Positions 49,079 through 58,063 of a stretch of 64,000 bases of DNA are shown here, piece by piece. Below the pieces are notes generated by a model. That model ran no database searches. It was given only the letters and a program-made list of their open reading frames with translations, and had not been told where the DNA came from. Positions within the stretch are counted from its first letter, which is position 1. The number at the start of each line of letters is the position of its first letter. The DNA lies in assembly GCA_046593925.1 (NCBI GenBank), contig JBKJQN010000039.1, positions 13,946-77,945 on the forward strand, given 5' to 3'. Source of the DNA: JAYVYM01 sp046593925. Its GTDB lineage: Bacteria; Actinomycetota; Actinomycetes; Mycobacteriales; SCTD01. The position numbers and the translations under genes were made by a program.

Positions 49079-50191
49079 TTAGCCCGCGACGCTGTCGGCC
49101 TTCACGGCTTGCCGCCGGCCCATCGGCAGCTCGGGGCCCTTGGTGCTGTCGCGAGCGGTCTGTTGTTCGGACTCACTGTTGATCTCCGCCCCGAGTAGAA
49201 CGATGAACGCGGTGATGTACAGCCAGAGCAGCAGGACGACGACGCCTGCCAGCGCGCCGTAGGTCTTGCCGTACGAGCCGAAGTGGCCCACGTAGATGGA
49301 CAGGGCAGCGGATGCCGCGATCCACAGGACGGTCGCGACGACGGCGCCGAGCCCGACCCATCGCAGCTTGGGGGCGTCCCGGTCGGGAGCCAGCCGGTAC
49401 AGCACCGCGAGCGCCACCATCATGAAGGCCACCAGAGCGACCCAGCGCAGCACGAACGCCAGCGCGGTGCCGACGGCGCCGAGGCCGACGCTCTTGAAGA
49501 CCGCGGGCAGCACCGCGATCAGGCCGATCGCGACGACGACGAACAGCACGGCGCCGACGGTGAGCAGCAGGGCCAGGCCGCGGAGCTTGACGAAGCCACG
49601 GGTCTCCTCCTCGTCGTACGCGATGTTGATCGCTTTGATGAGGTTGCCGACACCGCCGCTGGCGCTGAACAGCGCGGCGAGGACACCGACGACCAGGCCG
49701 ACCCCGAGGGCGCTCGACGGTCCGCTGGCGATCGTCTCCAGCTGGCCGCGGATCAGGCTGGCGGCGTCCGACGGAAGTGAGTCGGTGAGGCTCTTGGTCT
49801 GCGTGGCGACCTGCGCCGGGTCGGCGATCAGGCCGTACAGCGTGACGGCGGCGATCAGTGCCGGGAACAGCGCCGTGAAGGCGTAGTACGCAATCCCGGC
49901 CGCGATCAGCCCGATGTTGTCTTTCTGCTGCTCAGCCCAGGCGCGCTGCAGGACCTGCCGCCAGCCGGCCTTCGGGATCTGCATGGGGGAGTCCGCGTCG
50001 ATGCCGGGCACGCCGTCACCCGACCCGCCCGCGCGACCGGTCGGGGAGCGCTGCCGGGCGACCTCCCGGCTCGTCATCAGCTCACGGACCGACAGGCGCG
50101 GGGCGGCTGGACCCTTGCGGGTGCGGCGGCCGGCGACGAAGGCCGTCCCAGCCAGGGTCGCCATCGTCCACGGGCCAGGTCGTCTGTGCAT
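49079..50191 (-). CDS. YihY/virulence factor BrkB family membrane protein
   Basis: A 370-residue inner-membrane protein. After an 80-residue Arg-rich cytoplasmic start come AWAEQQKDNIGLIAAGIAYY and six spans (AFTALFPALIAAVTLYGLIAD; ALGVGLVVGVLAALFSASGG; LALLLTVGAVLFVVVAIGL; RWVALVAFMMVALAVLYRL; VATVLWIAASAALSIYVGHF; VVVLLLWLYITAFIVLLGAE). GKTYGALAGVVVLL followed by LLGAEINSE is the family end signature. Older names such as ribonuclease BN are misassignments. ATG at 50191 is used; inner Met codons near 50162 are alternatives. Confidence 0.85.
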   Translation of the reverse strand: MHRRPGPWTMATLAGTAFVAGRRTRKGPAAPRLSVRELMTSREVARQRSPTGRAGGSGDGVPGIDADSPMQIPKAGWRQVLQRAWAEQQKDNIGLIAAGIAYYAFTALFPALIAAVTLYGLIADPAQVATQTKSLTDSLPSDAASLIRGQLETIASGPSSALGVGLVVGVLAALFSASGGVGNLIKAINIAYDEEETRGFVKLRGLALLLTVGAVLFVVVAIGLIAVLPAVFKSVGLGAVGTALAFVLRWVALVAFMMVALAVLYRLAPDRDAPKLRWVGLGAVVATVLWIAASAALSIYVGHFGSYGKTYGALAGVVVLLLWLYITAFIVLLGAEINSESEQQTARDSTKGPELPMGRRQAVKADSVAG

Positions 50192-50255
50192 GGGCGTCAG
50201 CGTTCCACGCCCCAGCAGGACGACACCGCAGGTGACCGCTCCGTACGCTGTGGCA

Positions 50256-51584
50256 GTGAGGCCCCCGCTCGTCCTATCCGCCGTCGTCCTGCTCGCCGCG
50301 GGCTGCTCCGGCGGCCAGGCACCCGCCGTGCAGACCGGCCAGGTCGTCCGGGCCACCGTCACCGAGGTCGTCAACGCGCCCGGCCGGATCACGGCGAAGG
50401 AGACCAGCGCGGTCACCGCCCCGGCCGACGGCACCGTGGCCGCGCTGCTGGTCCCCGACGGGGCGACCGTCACCAAGGGCGCCATCCTGCTGCGCCTCGA
50501 CAGCCCGGCCGCGCAGCAGCGGCTGGCCCAGGCGCGCAGCGCGAAGGCGGCGGCTGCGACCCGGCCACGGGTGCCGCAGGCCGACCTCTCGCCGCTGCAG
50601 GACCAGCTCGACGCGGCTGCTGACGGCGCGTTCGCGGCGGCCCGTGCTGCGGCTGCGCAGGTGCCCGACCCCACCGCTCGCCAGGGGGTGCTCGATGCCG
50701 TCGCCGCCGCCGAGGCCCGCTACCGTGCCGCGGCGACCGCGGCCCGCAGCGTCGCCGGCTCGGTCGCTGCAGGCGCCAGCGGGCTCGGCTCCGCGCTGGA
50801 CGCCCTCGGCAGTAGTCAGCGACTGCAGGCCGACGCACTGCTGCAGGCCGCGCAGAGCACCGTCGAGGCCTTGACGGTGACCGCGCCGCAGAACGGCGTC
50901 GTGACCTACGGCGCCGGTGGCGGTGCTGCGCCCGCTGCCTCAGGCGGGCTGTCCGGCCTGCTCGGGCAGCTGCCGGCCGGGCTCGCCGGTGCGCTCCCCA
51001 CGACCGGCACCGCACCGGCGACCTCGGCGGCGCTCGCCGTCGGTGTGCCGGTTGCGTCCGGCAGCCCGCTGCTCACCGTCACCGACATCTCCGGCCTCGG
51101 GGTCACCGCCGACGTCGACGAGACCGATGTGCTGCTCGTCCGGCCCGGGGTACCGGCCGGCGTCCAGCTCGACGCGGTGCCCGGCGCTGCGTACGACGCC
51201 ACCGTGGCCTCGGTCGACGTCACGCCGTCGCCCGCCGCCGGAGGCGGGGTCACCTACCGGGTCCGGCTCACGCTGACCCCCGGCACCACCGCCGACGGCG
51301 CCCCCTCCCCGCAGCCGCGGCCCGGCATGAGCGCGGTCGTCGACCTGCGGGTCCGCGAGGCCGTCGACGCGGTCTCGGTCCCCAGCTCCGCCGTCCTGCG
51401 CGACGGGGCCAAGGCTGCGGTCTTCGTCCAGGAGGGCACGGGCAGCGGGGCGGTCTACCGGCGGCGCGAGGTCGCCCTCGGCGCGCAGGGCTCGGACCGG
51501 GTCGAGATCCTCAGCGGGCTCGAGGTGGGCCAGCGCATCGTGAGCCGCGACGCCGACCGCCTTCGCGACGGCCAGCAGGTGTGA
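50256..51584 (+). CDS. Lipoprotein periplasmic-adaptor-like subunit of a MacAB-type exporter
   Basis: A 442-residue HlyD/MacA-like adaptor with lipobox LLAAGC at Cys17. The biotinyl-lipoyl halves are APGRITAKETSAVTAPADG with LLVPDGATVTKGAILLRLDS and, after a helical hairpin (AAARAAAAQVPDP and nearby), LTVTAPQNGVVTYG. A beta-barrel (SGLGVTADVDETDVLLV) and membrane-proximal part (SVPSSAVLRDGAKAAVFVQ) follow. TACGCT six bases before the GTG predicts a leaderless start. The stop overlaps the ATPase gene. In Gram-positive cells such adaptors sit outside the membrane with no outer-membrane channel. Confidence 0.87.
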   Translation: MRPPLVLSAVVLLAAGCSGGQAPAVQTGQVVRATVTEVVNAPGRITAKETSAVTAPADGTVAALLVPDGATVTKGAILLRLDSPAAQQRLAQARSAKAAAATRPRVPQADLSPLQDQLDAAADGAFAAARAAAAQVPDPTARQGVLDAVAAAEARYRAAATAARSVAGSVAAGASGLGSALDALGSSQRLQADALLQAAQSTVEALTVTAPQNGVVTYGAGGGAAPAASGGLSGLLGQLPAGLAGALPTTGTAPATSAALAVGVPVASGSPLLTVTDISGLGVTADVDETDVLLVRPGVPAGVQLDAVPGAAYDATVASVDVTPSPAAGGGVTYRVRLTLTPGTTADGAPSPQPRPGMSAVVDLRVREAVDAVSVPSSAVLRDGAKAAVFVQEGTGSGAVYRRREVALGAQGSDRVEILSGLEVGQRIVSRDADRLRDGQQV

Positions 51585-52282
51585 AGCCCGCAGCCCTGGC
51601 ACCCGACGCCCGGCCGCCCGCGCTGGAGGCTCTCGACGTCACCCGGTCCTACCGACTCGAGGACGTGACCGTGGACGCGTTGCGCGGGGTCAGCCTCACC
51701 ATCGACCAGGGCGACTACGTGGCGGTGGTCGGCCCGTCCGGCTCTGGCAAGTCGACCCTCATGCACCTGCTCGGCGGCCTGGACCGGCCGACCAGCGGCA
51801 CCGTGCGGGTGGGCGGCCGGGACGTGTCGCGGATGTCCGGCGACGAGCTTGCGCAGGTACGCAACGCCACGATCGGCTTCGTCTTCCAGGCCTTCCAGCT
51901 GCTCGCCCGCACCAGCGCCCTCGACAATGTCGGCATGCCGCTGGTCTACCGGGGCGTCCGCCGGGCCGAGCGCCGCCGGCGGGCCCGCGAGGCGCTCGAG
52001 CGGGTAGGCATGGGGCACCGGCTCGCGCACACCCCCAACCAGCTGTCCGGCGGGGAGCAGCAGCGTGTGGCGATCGCGCGGGCCCTGGTCGGCGATCCGC
52101 AGGTGCTGCTCGCCGACGAGCCGACCGGCAACCTGGACAGCCGCACCGGCGAGGAGGTGATGGCGCTGCTCGAGGCGCTCAACGCCGCGGGCGTCGCCGT
52201 CGTGGTCGTCACGCACGACCGAGAGGTGGCGGCCAGAGCGCGGCGCCGGGTCTTCGTACGGGACGGGCTCCTGGAAGCATGA
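51581..52282 (+). CDS. ABC transporter ATPase, MacB/LolD type
   Basis: A 233-residue ATPase. Walker A GPSGSGKS at 51-58, Q-loop FVFQAFQLLARTSALDN, signature LSGGEQQRVAIARAL, Walker B VLLADEPTGNLD, H-loop VVVVTHDREVA. The family moves substrates by mechanotransmission with FtsX-like permeases. It overlaps both neighbours by four bases, fixing the three-gene exporter. Confidence 0.95.
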   Translation: MKPAALAPDARPPALEALDVTRSYRLEDVTVDALRGVSLTIDQGDYVAVVGPSGSGKSTLMHLLGGLDRPTSGTVRVGGRDVSRMSGDELAQVRNATIGFVFQAFQLLARTSALDNVGMPLVYRGVRRAERRRRAREALERVGMGHRLAHTPNQLSGGEQQRVAIARALVGDPQVLLADEPTGNLDSRTGEEVMALLEALNAAGVAVVVVTHDREVAARARRRVFVRDGLLEA

Positions 52283-53466
52283 GGCTGGCCGAGGCCTGGC
52301 GGGTCGCCGTGACCGCGCTGCGCGCCAACCGGCTGCGCTCGCTGCTGACGATGCTCGGCGTCGTCATCGGGGTCGCCGCGGTCGTCGTACTCGTCGCGAT
52401 CGGCACCGGGGCCAAGCAGGAGGTCCAGGCGCAGGTGGAGGGACTGGGCTCCAACCTGGTGCTGATCGTGCCCGGCCGGCTGGACTTCGGTTCGGCCCCC
52501 ACGCGTGGCCGGCTGCAGCTCGCGGACGCCACCGCCATCGGCCGGGCGATCGGCCAGCCGGACGGCGTCGGAGCCACGCTGACCAGCGGCGAGCAGGTCC
52601 GAAACGGCGCCCGAGCCGGCTTCGCCACTCTCACGGGGGCCAACCCCGCGCTGCCCCGGGTGATCACCCGCGACCTGGCCCGCGGCGCGTACTTCCGGCA
52701 GAGCGACGTCGACACCCGGCGCCGCGTGGCGGTGCTGGGCAGTGCGCTGGCCGCGTCGCTGTTCGACGGCGCCGACCCGTTGGGCCAGACCGTGACGATC
52801 AGCGGCGCCCGGTTCCGGGTCGTCGGCGTCTTCGCCCCGCTCGGGGCGAGTCTGGGCACCAACCGCGACAACGAGGTGCACGTACCGATCACCACCGCCC
52901 AGCGGCTGCTGGGCGCCGAGCGCGTCGACGCGTTCGCGGTCAGGGCGCCCACCCCCGGGGCGGTCGAGCGGGTGCGGTCCCAGTCGCTCGCGGTGCTCAA
53001 GGGTCGCTACCCGAACGAGGAGTTCAGTGCGGTGACCCAGGAGCAGATCCTGGGCACGGTCGGCAGGATCCTGGGGCTGCTGACCACCGTGCTGGCCGCA
53101 ATCGCGGCGATCAGCCTGCTGGTCGGCGGCGTGGGCGTCAGCAACATCATGCTGGTCTCGGTACGCGAGCGGACCCGCGAGATCGGGCTGCGCAAGGCCG
53201 TCGGCGCGCGTCAGCGCGACGTGCTGCTGCAGTTCCTGATCGAGGCGGTGCTCCTCACCAGCATCGGCGGGGTGCTGGGCATCGCCATCGGGGTGGGCGG
53301 CGCGCTCGGCCTGTCGGCGGCGATCGACTCGCTGCCGGCCGTCATCACCTGGTGGTCCCCGGCGCTCGCTTTCGGGGTGAGCGCCGCAGTGGGACTGTTC
53401 TTCGGAGTGGTACCCGCGCGCCGCGCGGGCAGGCTCGATCCGGTGGTCGCCTTGAGGTCGGAGTGA
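52279..53466 (+). CDS. FtsX-like permease of the MacAB-type exporter
   Basis: A 395-residue permease. TM1 is near 20-45 (LLTMLGVVIGVAAVVVLVAIG), the external MacB_PCD domain is about 50-260, and three C-terminal spans follow (ILGLLTTVLAAIAAISLLVGGV; EAVLLTSIGGVLGIAIGVGGAL; PALAFGVSAAVGLFFGVVPA). GGVGVSNIMLVSVRERTREIG and PARRAGRLDPVVALRSE are standard. Likely cargo is a peptide, lipid or antibiotic; nothing in the window identifies it. Confidence 0.94.
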   Translation: MRLAEAWRVAVTALRANRLRSLLTMLGVVIGVAAVVVLVAIGTGAKQEVQAQVEGLGSNLVLIVPGRLDFGSAPTRGRLQLADATAIGRAIGQPDGVGATLTSGEQVRNGARAGFATLTGANPALPRVITRDLARGAYFRQSDVDTRRRVAVLGSALAASLFDGADPLGQTVTISGARFRVVGVFAPLGASLGTNRDNEVHVPITTAQRLLGAERVDAFAVRAPTPGAVERVRSQSLAVLKGRYPNEEFSAVTQEQILGTVGRILGLLTTVLAAIAAISLLVGGVGVSNIMLVSVRERTREIGLRKAVGARQRDVLLQFLIEAVLLTSIGGVLGIAIGVGGALGLSAAIDSLPAVITWWSPALAFGVSAAVGLFFGVVPARRAGRLDPVVALRSE

Positions 53467-53473
53467 TGCACAG

Positions 53474-54679
53474 GTGAGCGATTCGACACTGGTCGTCTGG
53501 GACGACATCTTCTCCTCGTACGACTTCGGTGCCTCGCACCCGATGCGGCCGATGCGGCTGGAGCTGACGATGGCGCTGGCCGGGCAGCTCGGCGTGCTCG
53601 ACCGGCCGGGCGTCCGGATCGGGGCCCCGGTGCCGGCCGGCGACGACCTGCTCGAGCTGGTGCACGACCCGATGTACGTGTCGTCGGTCAAGCGCGCCCC
53701 CGACGACCTGCTCGGCCGGCTGTCACTGCGGTGGGGCCTCGGCACCGGCGACGTCCCGGTGTTCGCCGGCATGCACGAGGCGTCCGCGCTGGTGACCGGG
53801 GCCAGCGTCACCGCCGCCGAGGCCGTCTGGCGGGGCACCGCGCAGCACGCCGTCAACATCTCCGGTGGCCTGCACCACGCGATGAAGGACCGCGCGTCGG
53901 GCTTCTGCGTGTACGACGACCCGGCGGTCGCCATCGCCTGGCTGCTCGCGCAGGGCGCCCAGCGGGTGGCGTACGTGGACGTCGACGTGCACCACGGTGA
54001 CGGCGTCGAGGCGGCCTTCTACGACGACCCGCGGGTGATGACCGTGTCGATGCACGAGAGTGGTCGGACGCTCTTCCCGGGCACCGGCTGGCCCGACCAG
54101 GCCGGCCAGGGCGCCGCGCTGGGCACCAACGTCAACCTCGCGCTGCCCGCGGGCACCGGCGATGCCGGCTGGCTGCGGGCCTTCGACGCGGTCGTGCCGC
54201 CGGTGCTCCGGGCCTTCGCGCCGCAGGTCCTGGTCACCCAGCACGGCTGTGACACCCACGCCCTGGACCCGCTGGCGCACCTGCTGATGAGCGTCGACGG
54301 CCAGCGGGTGGCGTACGCAGCCCTGCACCGGCTCGCACACGAGCTGTGCGGCGGCCGGTGGGTGGTCCTGGGCGGTGGTGGTTACGAGCCGGTTCAGGTC
54401 GTGCCGCGCGCCTGGACGCACCTGCTGGCCGAGGTGTCGGGAGGCGAGCCCGGCAGCGGCTGGGTCGACGGGGCGACCCCCGTCGACTGGCGCGCGGAGG
54501 CCGCCGAGAAGGGCCACGAGGCCGCACCGACCTCGCTCACCGACGGCGTCGAACCGCTGTGGACCCCATGGGAGGGCGGTGCCGGCTCGCCCGGTGACGG
54601 CGCCGACCGCGCTGTCGTCGCGACCCGTGAGTCGGTCTTCCCGCACCTGGGCCTGGACCCGATGTCGGCCCAGGGATGA
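53474..54679 (+). CDS. AcuC-like histone deacetylase superfamily protein
   Basis: A 401-residue zinc deacetylase. SHPMRPMRLELT near 22, the active-site NISGGLHHAMKDRASGFCVYDD with the double His, the zinc-binding DVDVHHGDGVEAAF and the tyrosine-region GGGGYEP are intact. AcuC proteins deacetylate acetyl-CoA synthetase and other lysine-acetylated targets. The last 90 residues form an actinobacterial extension. The gene starts with GTG seven bases after the permease gene, and its stop overlaps the next gene's start (ATGA). Confidence 0.9.
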   Translation: MSDSTLVVWDDIFSSYDFGASHPMRPMRLELTMALAGQLGVLDRPGVRIGAPVPAGDDLLELVHDPMYVSSVKRAPDDLLGRLSLRWGLGTGDVPVFAGMHEASALVTGASVTAAEAVWRGTAQHAVNISGGLHHAMKDRASGFCVYDDPAVAIAWLLAQGAQRVAYVDVDVHHGDGVEAAFYDDPRVMTVSMHESGRTLFPGTGWPDQAGQGAALGTNVNLALPAGTGDAGWLRAFDAVVPPVLRAFAPQVLVTQHGCDTHALDPLAHLLMSVDGQRVAYAALHRLAHELCGGRWVVLGGGGYEPVQVVPRAWTHLLAEVSGGEPGSGWVDGATPVDWRAEAAEKGHEAAPTSLTDGVEPLWTPWEGGAGSPGDGADRAVVATRESVFPHLGLDPMSAQG

Positions 54680-55467
54680 GCCTCACGACGGACCGCCGCG
54701 GGCTGCGCCGCCACCTGTTGCAGGCCCGGATCGCCGGTGACGTCGCGACCTCCCGCGAGGACAACCTGCGCAAGGCCGCCCGGATGGCGCAGGGCCGCCC
54801 GGGCTACGACTTCGGGCTCGAGCCGGCCCGGTCCTGGAGCCCCGACGAGGTGCTCGACGTGATGGTCCGGCGCTGCGGTGTGCGACCCGACCCGACCTAC
54901 CTCGAGGGCCCCGACACCATCGACGTCGAGCTCACCTTGGATGCGTTGGACCGGGTCCGCGACCGGCTCGCCCTTGCCGCGGCGCGACGGGAGCGGGTGC
55001 TGCTCGCGACAGGCCACCCCACCGGCATCCTGGCGCTGCACCTGGCCGCCGCGCAGGCCCTGCGCGCCGCCGGCGCCACCGTGCTGGTGCCCGACCTGTC
55101 GTGGTCATGGCCGTGGGAGCGCGAGGGCGACTGGTCCTCGGCGCGGCCCCGCCACGTGCGCTCGATCGGTGGGGTGCACATGCTCGCCAGCGGCGGCGAG
55201 CTGCTGCACACCCACGCCGCCGAGCCAGGCCGGGCCCTGCTCGACGCCCTCGACGGCCAGCCCGACCTGGTCGTCGGCGACCACGGGTGGGCGGGGGCAG
55301 CCGCGCAGGCGGGCCTGGAGGTCGTGTCGTACGCGGACTGCAACGACCCCGCGCTGTTCGTCGCACAGGAGGAAGGGCTCGACATCATCGTCGTACCACT
55401 GGACGACAACGTGCTTCCGCACCTGTACGACCCGGTCTCGGCGTACCTGACGTCGTGGGCGGCCTGA
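54676..55467 (+). CDS. Phosphatase-like protein of the bldC/bS22 neighbourhood
   Basis: A 263-residue actinobacterial protein usually annotated as a phosphatase, though I know of no biochemical proof. Conserved blocks are ARIAGDVATSREDNLRKAA, DTIDVELTLDAL, LATGHPTGILALHLAAA, DLVVGDHGWAGAAAQAG, SYADCNDPALFVAQEEG and VPLDDNVLPHLYDPV. The His/Asp-rich strands suit a metal site. It overlaps the AcuC-like gene (ATGA) and precedes the BldC-type regulator, as in Streptomyces. Confidence 0.75.
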   Translation: MSLTTDRRGLRRHLLQARIAGDVATSREDNLRKAARMAQGRPGYDFGLEPARSWSPDEVLDVMVRRCGVRPDPTYLEGPDTIDVELTLDALDRVRDRLALAAARRERVLLATGHPTGILALHLAAAQALRAAGATVLVPDLSWSWPWEREGDWSSARPRHVRSIGGVHMLASGGELLHTHAAEPGRALLDALDGQPDLVVGDHGWAGAAAQAGLEVVSYADCNDPALFVAQEEGLDIIVVPLDDNVLPHLYDPVSAYLTSWAA

Positions 55468-55591
55468 GGCGGCTGCCCCGTCTGCGCTACCGGTGGGCCG
55501 GGCGTGCCGATAGGCTATGAGTGCACGCGCGTGTCCAGTGCCTGCGGTGGGGAAGCCGCGGGCCGCGTCGCGTGCCGACGGTGGTCGCCCC

Positions 55592-55879
55592 ATGTCCAGC
55601 CCGAAGCCCGGCACGGTGCCCGACCTGGTTGTGCCCCACACGCTCAGGCCCGACCCCGACGCGGCCGCCCCGGTCCGGCCGCGCGCGCTCGAGGACCTCG
55701 CCTCGGTGCGCTTCCTGACTGTCGCCGAGGTCGCGGCGGTCATCCGGGTCTCGCGGATGACCGTGTACCGCCTCGTGCACGCAGGTGAGCTGGCCTCGGT
55801 ACGGGTCGGCCGGTCCTTCCGGGTCCCGGAGCGCGCCGTGCACGACTACCTGAACGCGGCCTACACCGAAGCCGGCTGA
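55592..55879 (+). CDS. BldC/excisionase-type helix-turn-helix regulator
   Basis: A 95-residue protein with a disordered N-terminus and a MerR/excisionase-like winged helix: FLTVAEVAAVIRVSRMTVYR, then LVHAGELASVRVGRSFRV and RAVHDYL. BldC itself binds DNA as head-to-tail oligomers; this paralogous group is found next to bS22 in actinobacteria (Rv0500A position). ATG at 55592 is chosen. An earlier ATG at 55517 abuts TAGGCT (55511-55516), which looks like a -10 box, so it should lie outside the message. Confidence 0.85.
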   Translation: MSSPKPGTVPDLVVPHTLRPDPDAAAPVRPRALEDLASVRFLTVAEVAAVIRVSRMTVYRLVHAGELASVRVGRSFRVPERAVHDYLNAAYTEAG

Positions 55880-55913
55880 GCGCTTGGACCTGAGCCCGGG
55901 CCCGGCCGCCGGG

Positions 55914-55919
55914 TAGGCT
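55914..55919 (+). promoter_or_regulatory. -10 box of the bS22 gene
   Basis: TAGGCT lies 35 bases before the bS22 GTG, leaving a short leader with GAGAAGG. It separates bS22 transcription from the BldC-like gene. The -35 is not obvious. Confidence 0.4.
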
Positions 55920-55954
55920 CCGGTTTTCCGTCCAGCAGCCGAGAAGGTCGTGTC

Positions 55955-56053
55955 GTGGGTTCCGTCATCAAGAAGCGTCGCAAGCGGATGGCCAAGAAGA
56001 AGCACCGCAAGCTGCTGAAGAAGACCCGCGTCCAGCGTCGCAACAAGAAGTAG
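55955..56053 (+). CDS. Ribosomal protein bS22 (AURKAIP1/COX24-type)
   Basis: A 32-residue, extremely basic peptide, GSVIKKRRKRMAKKKHRK followed by LLKKTRVQRRNKK. It matches the small actinobacterial protein seen in mycobacterial 30S structures near the decoding centre and named bS22; mitochondrial homologues carry the AURKAIP1/COX24 domain. GAGAAGG precedes the GTG start. It is too short for most gene finders. M. tuberculosis Rv0500B is the positional equivalent. Confidence 0.9.
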   Translation: MGSVIKKRRKRMAKKKHRKLLKKTRVQRRNKK

Positions 56054-56104
56054 GGTCGCGCCCCGCAGGCAGCAACGGCGCTGCCGCAGGGCGATGAGGT
56101 ACCG

Positions 56105-56935
56105 ATGTCCGAGCAGTGGCTCTCGTTCCTGTCCGACTTCGGCTTCGAGGATGCGTTCCTCGGCGTCTGCAAGGGCGTCATAGCCCGCATCTCGCCGCAG
56201 GTCCGGGTGCTCGACGTGCTGCACCTCGTTGCGGCGCAGGACGTCGCGCAGGGTGCCTCGGTGCTCGCCTCGGCGATCGGCTACCTGCCGGTGCCCGCCG
56301 TGCACCTGGCGGTCGTCGACCCGTTCCGGGCCAGTCCGGTACGCGGGGTGGCCGTGCGGACGGCCGACGGCTCGACGTTCGTCTCGCCGGACAACGGCCT
56401 GACCAGCCAGGCCTGGGCCGCCGCCGGTGGTGAGGTCGAGGCGGTCGCGCTCGACAACGACGCGCTGTGGTTGCCCAAGCCGGCCAGGACGTTCCGCGGC
56501 AGGGACGTCTTCGCGCCCGTCGCTGCCCGGCTCGCCGCCGGGCTACCGCTGACCGAGGTGGGCAGCCCGGTGCCCATCGCGATGCTCGAGCGGCTGCCGG
56601 TGCGGCCGCCGACGGTCGACGACGATCACGTGCACGGCGAGGTCGTGCAGGTCGACCACTTCGGCAACCTCACGCTGAACTGCTGCCGTGCGGACCTGGA
56701 GGCTGCCGGCATGTCTCTCGGCGACACGGTCGAGCTGCGCTGTGGGGGCCGCTCCCTGGCCGTCCCGTTCGCGCTCACCTACGGCGAGGTCTCGCCGGGC
56801 CGGATCGCGGTCTGCGAGGACTCCTTCCGCACCATCACGCTGGCCGTCAATCAGGGCAGCGCCGCCCGGACACTGCGGGCCGGTCGCGGCCAGCCGATGG
56901 TCATCGCCAGGCGACGAGGCCCGGCCCGCGGCTGA
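56105..56935 (+). CDS. SAM hydrolase/fluorinase-fold protein (DUF62) with altered triad
   Basis: A 276-residue protein of the SAM hydroxide adenosyltransferase/chlorinase family. FLSDFGFEDAFLGVCKG, SPDNGLTSQA and VDHFGNLTLN are conserved. The catalytic Asp-Arg-His triad of the hydrolases is changed: Asp72 is present, but the usual VDPGVGTSRR loop reads VDPFRASPVRG, placing Val79/Arg80 at the Arg site, and the usual FHGRD reads FRGRD (Arg131). It may have lost hydrolysis or use other residues. It is not a fluorinase by any visible sign. It stands alone between bS22 and the epimerase gene. Confidence 0.82.
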   Translation: MSEQWLSFLSDFGFEDAFLGVCKGVIARISPQVRVLDVLHLVAAQDVAQGASVLASAIGYLPVPAVHLAVVDPFRASPVRGVAVRTADGSTFVSPDNGLTSQAWAAAGGEVEAVALDNDALWLPKPARTFRGRDVFAPVAARLAAGLPLTEVGSPVPIAMLERLPVRPPTVDDDHVHGEVVQVDHFGNLTLNCCRADLEAAGMSLGDTVELRCGGRSLAVPFALTYGEVSPGRIAVCEDSFRTITLAVNQGSAARTLRAGRGQPMVIARRRGPARG

Positions 56936-57010
56936 CGCCCGCTCCGCCCAGGTCGGGCGTGCCAGTCGCGCGGCTACCCTGGGTGCACGCCCATGACCAG
57001 GAGGACCGTC

Positions 57011-58063
57011 GTGACCGCCCGCGTGGTTCTCGTGACCGGCGCCAGCCGCTACCTCGGCAGTCGGCTGGCCGGGGTGCTGGCGGCGGACCCGTCGATCGAC
57101 CGGGTGATCGGCGTCGACACCGTCGCCCCGCGGCCCGAGCTGTCGGCGCTGCTCGGTCGTACCGAGTTCGTCCGCGCCGACATCCGCAACCCACTGATCG
57201 CCAAGGTGATCGCGCAGGCCGACGTCGACACCGTCGTACACATGAACGTCATCGCCACCCCGCTCGACGCGGGCGGTCGTACGGCGATGAAGGAGATCAA
57301 CGTCATCGGGACGATGCAGCTGCTGGCCGCGTGCCAGAAGGCACCGTCGGTACGCAAGCTGGTAGTCAAGAGCACCACCGCGATCTACGGCTCCTCGCCG
57401 CGCGACCCGGCGCTGTTCACCGAGGACGCCGAGCCGCGGGCGCTGCCCAGGAGCGGCTACGGCAAGGACGCCGTCGAGGTCGAGGGATACGTACGCGGCT
57501 TCGGTCGCCGGCGCCCCGACGTGACGCTGACGCTGCTGAGGTTCACCAACTTCATCGGCCCGCAGATGGAGACGCCCCTGACCCGCTACCTGTCGCTGCC
57601 GGTGGTGCCGACCGTCCTCGGCTTCGACCCTCGGATCCAGCTGTGCCACGAGGACGACGGCATCGAGGTGCTGCGCCGCTCGACGCTGGAGCAGCACCCG
57701 GGTCTGTTCAACGTCGGCGGCGGCGGGGTGCTGCTGCTCTCGCAGGCCCTGCGGCGGCTGGGTCGGCCGTCGTTCCCGGTGCCGTCCCCGGCGGTCAACA
57801 TCGTGGCCCGGGTGTTCCGGGGTACCGGCCTGGTGGACTTCTCGCCCGAGCAGATGCGCTTCCTCGTGCACGGCCGGGCCGTCGACGTCAGCCGGCTCAC
57901 CCGCGAGTTCGGCCAGGTGCCGCGCAGCACGTCCGCGGCCTTTGCCGACTTCGCCCGAGCGCACGCCTCCTCGCGACTCGCCGACGCGGCCGGCGGCACC
58001 GAGCGGCGCGCCCTCGAGCTGCTTGCACATCACCCGACGAGCCCGGGAGCACTCGGTGCCTGA
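57011..58063 (+). CDS. NAD-dependent epimerase/dehydratase (GalE2-like)
   Basis: A 350-residue extended SDR. TGASRYLGSRLAG is the cofactor loop, DTVVHMNV and KSTTAIYGSSP the central motifs. The catalytic Tyr is replaced by a SGYGKDAVE context in which Tyr-X3-Lys is not intact. M. tuberculosis galE2 (Rv0501) is the positional match and has no proven reaction. GTG at 57011 is chosen because AGGAGG (56999-57004) lies six bases before it; an ATG at 56993 is an alternative. It overlaps the acyltransferase by eight bases. Confidence 0.82.
   Translation: MTARVVLVTGASRYLGSRLAGVLAADPSIDRVIGVDTVAPRPELSALLGRTEFVRADIRNPLIAKVIAQADVDTVVHMNVIATPLDAGGRTAMKEINVIGTMQLLAACQKAPSVRKLVVKSTTAIYGSSPRDPALFTEDAEPRALPRSGYGKDAVEVEGYVRGFGRRRPDVTLTLLRFTNFIGPQMETPLTRYLSLPVVPTVLGFDPRIQLCHEDDGIEVLRRSTLEQHPGLFNVGGGGVLLLSQALRRLGRPSFPVPSPAVNIVARVFRGTGLVDFSPEQMRFLVHGRAVDVSRLTREFGQVPRSTSAAFADFARAHASSRLADAAGGTERRALELLAHHPTSPGALGA

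Noticed and set aside
48408..49182. Open frames in the gap between the SPFH and yihY genes
   Set aside because: Overlapping frames on both strands, Arg/Pro/Ser-rich, no ribosome sites and no family match. Repeated RYLTP words arise only because the 20-base palindrome reads the same on both strands.
55517..55591. Upstream ATG for the BldC-type regulator
   Set aside because: It directly follows TAGGCT, which fits a -10 box, so the codon would lie before the expected transcription start.
56993..57010. ATG start for the epimerase at 56993
   Set aside because: AGGAGG lies inside this stretch at the right distance for GTG 57011, so the later start is better supported.
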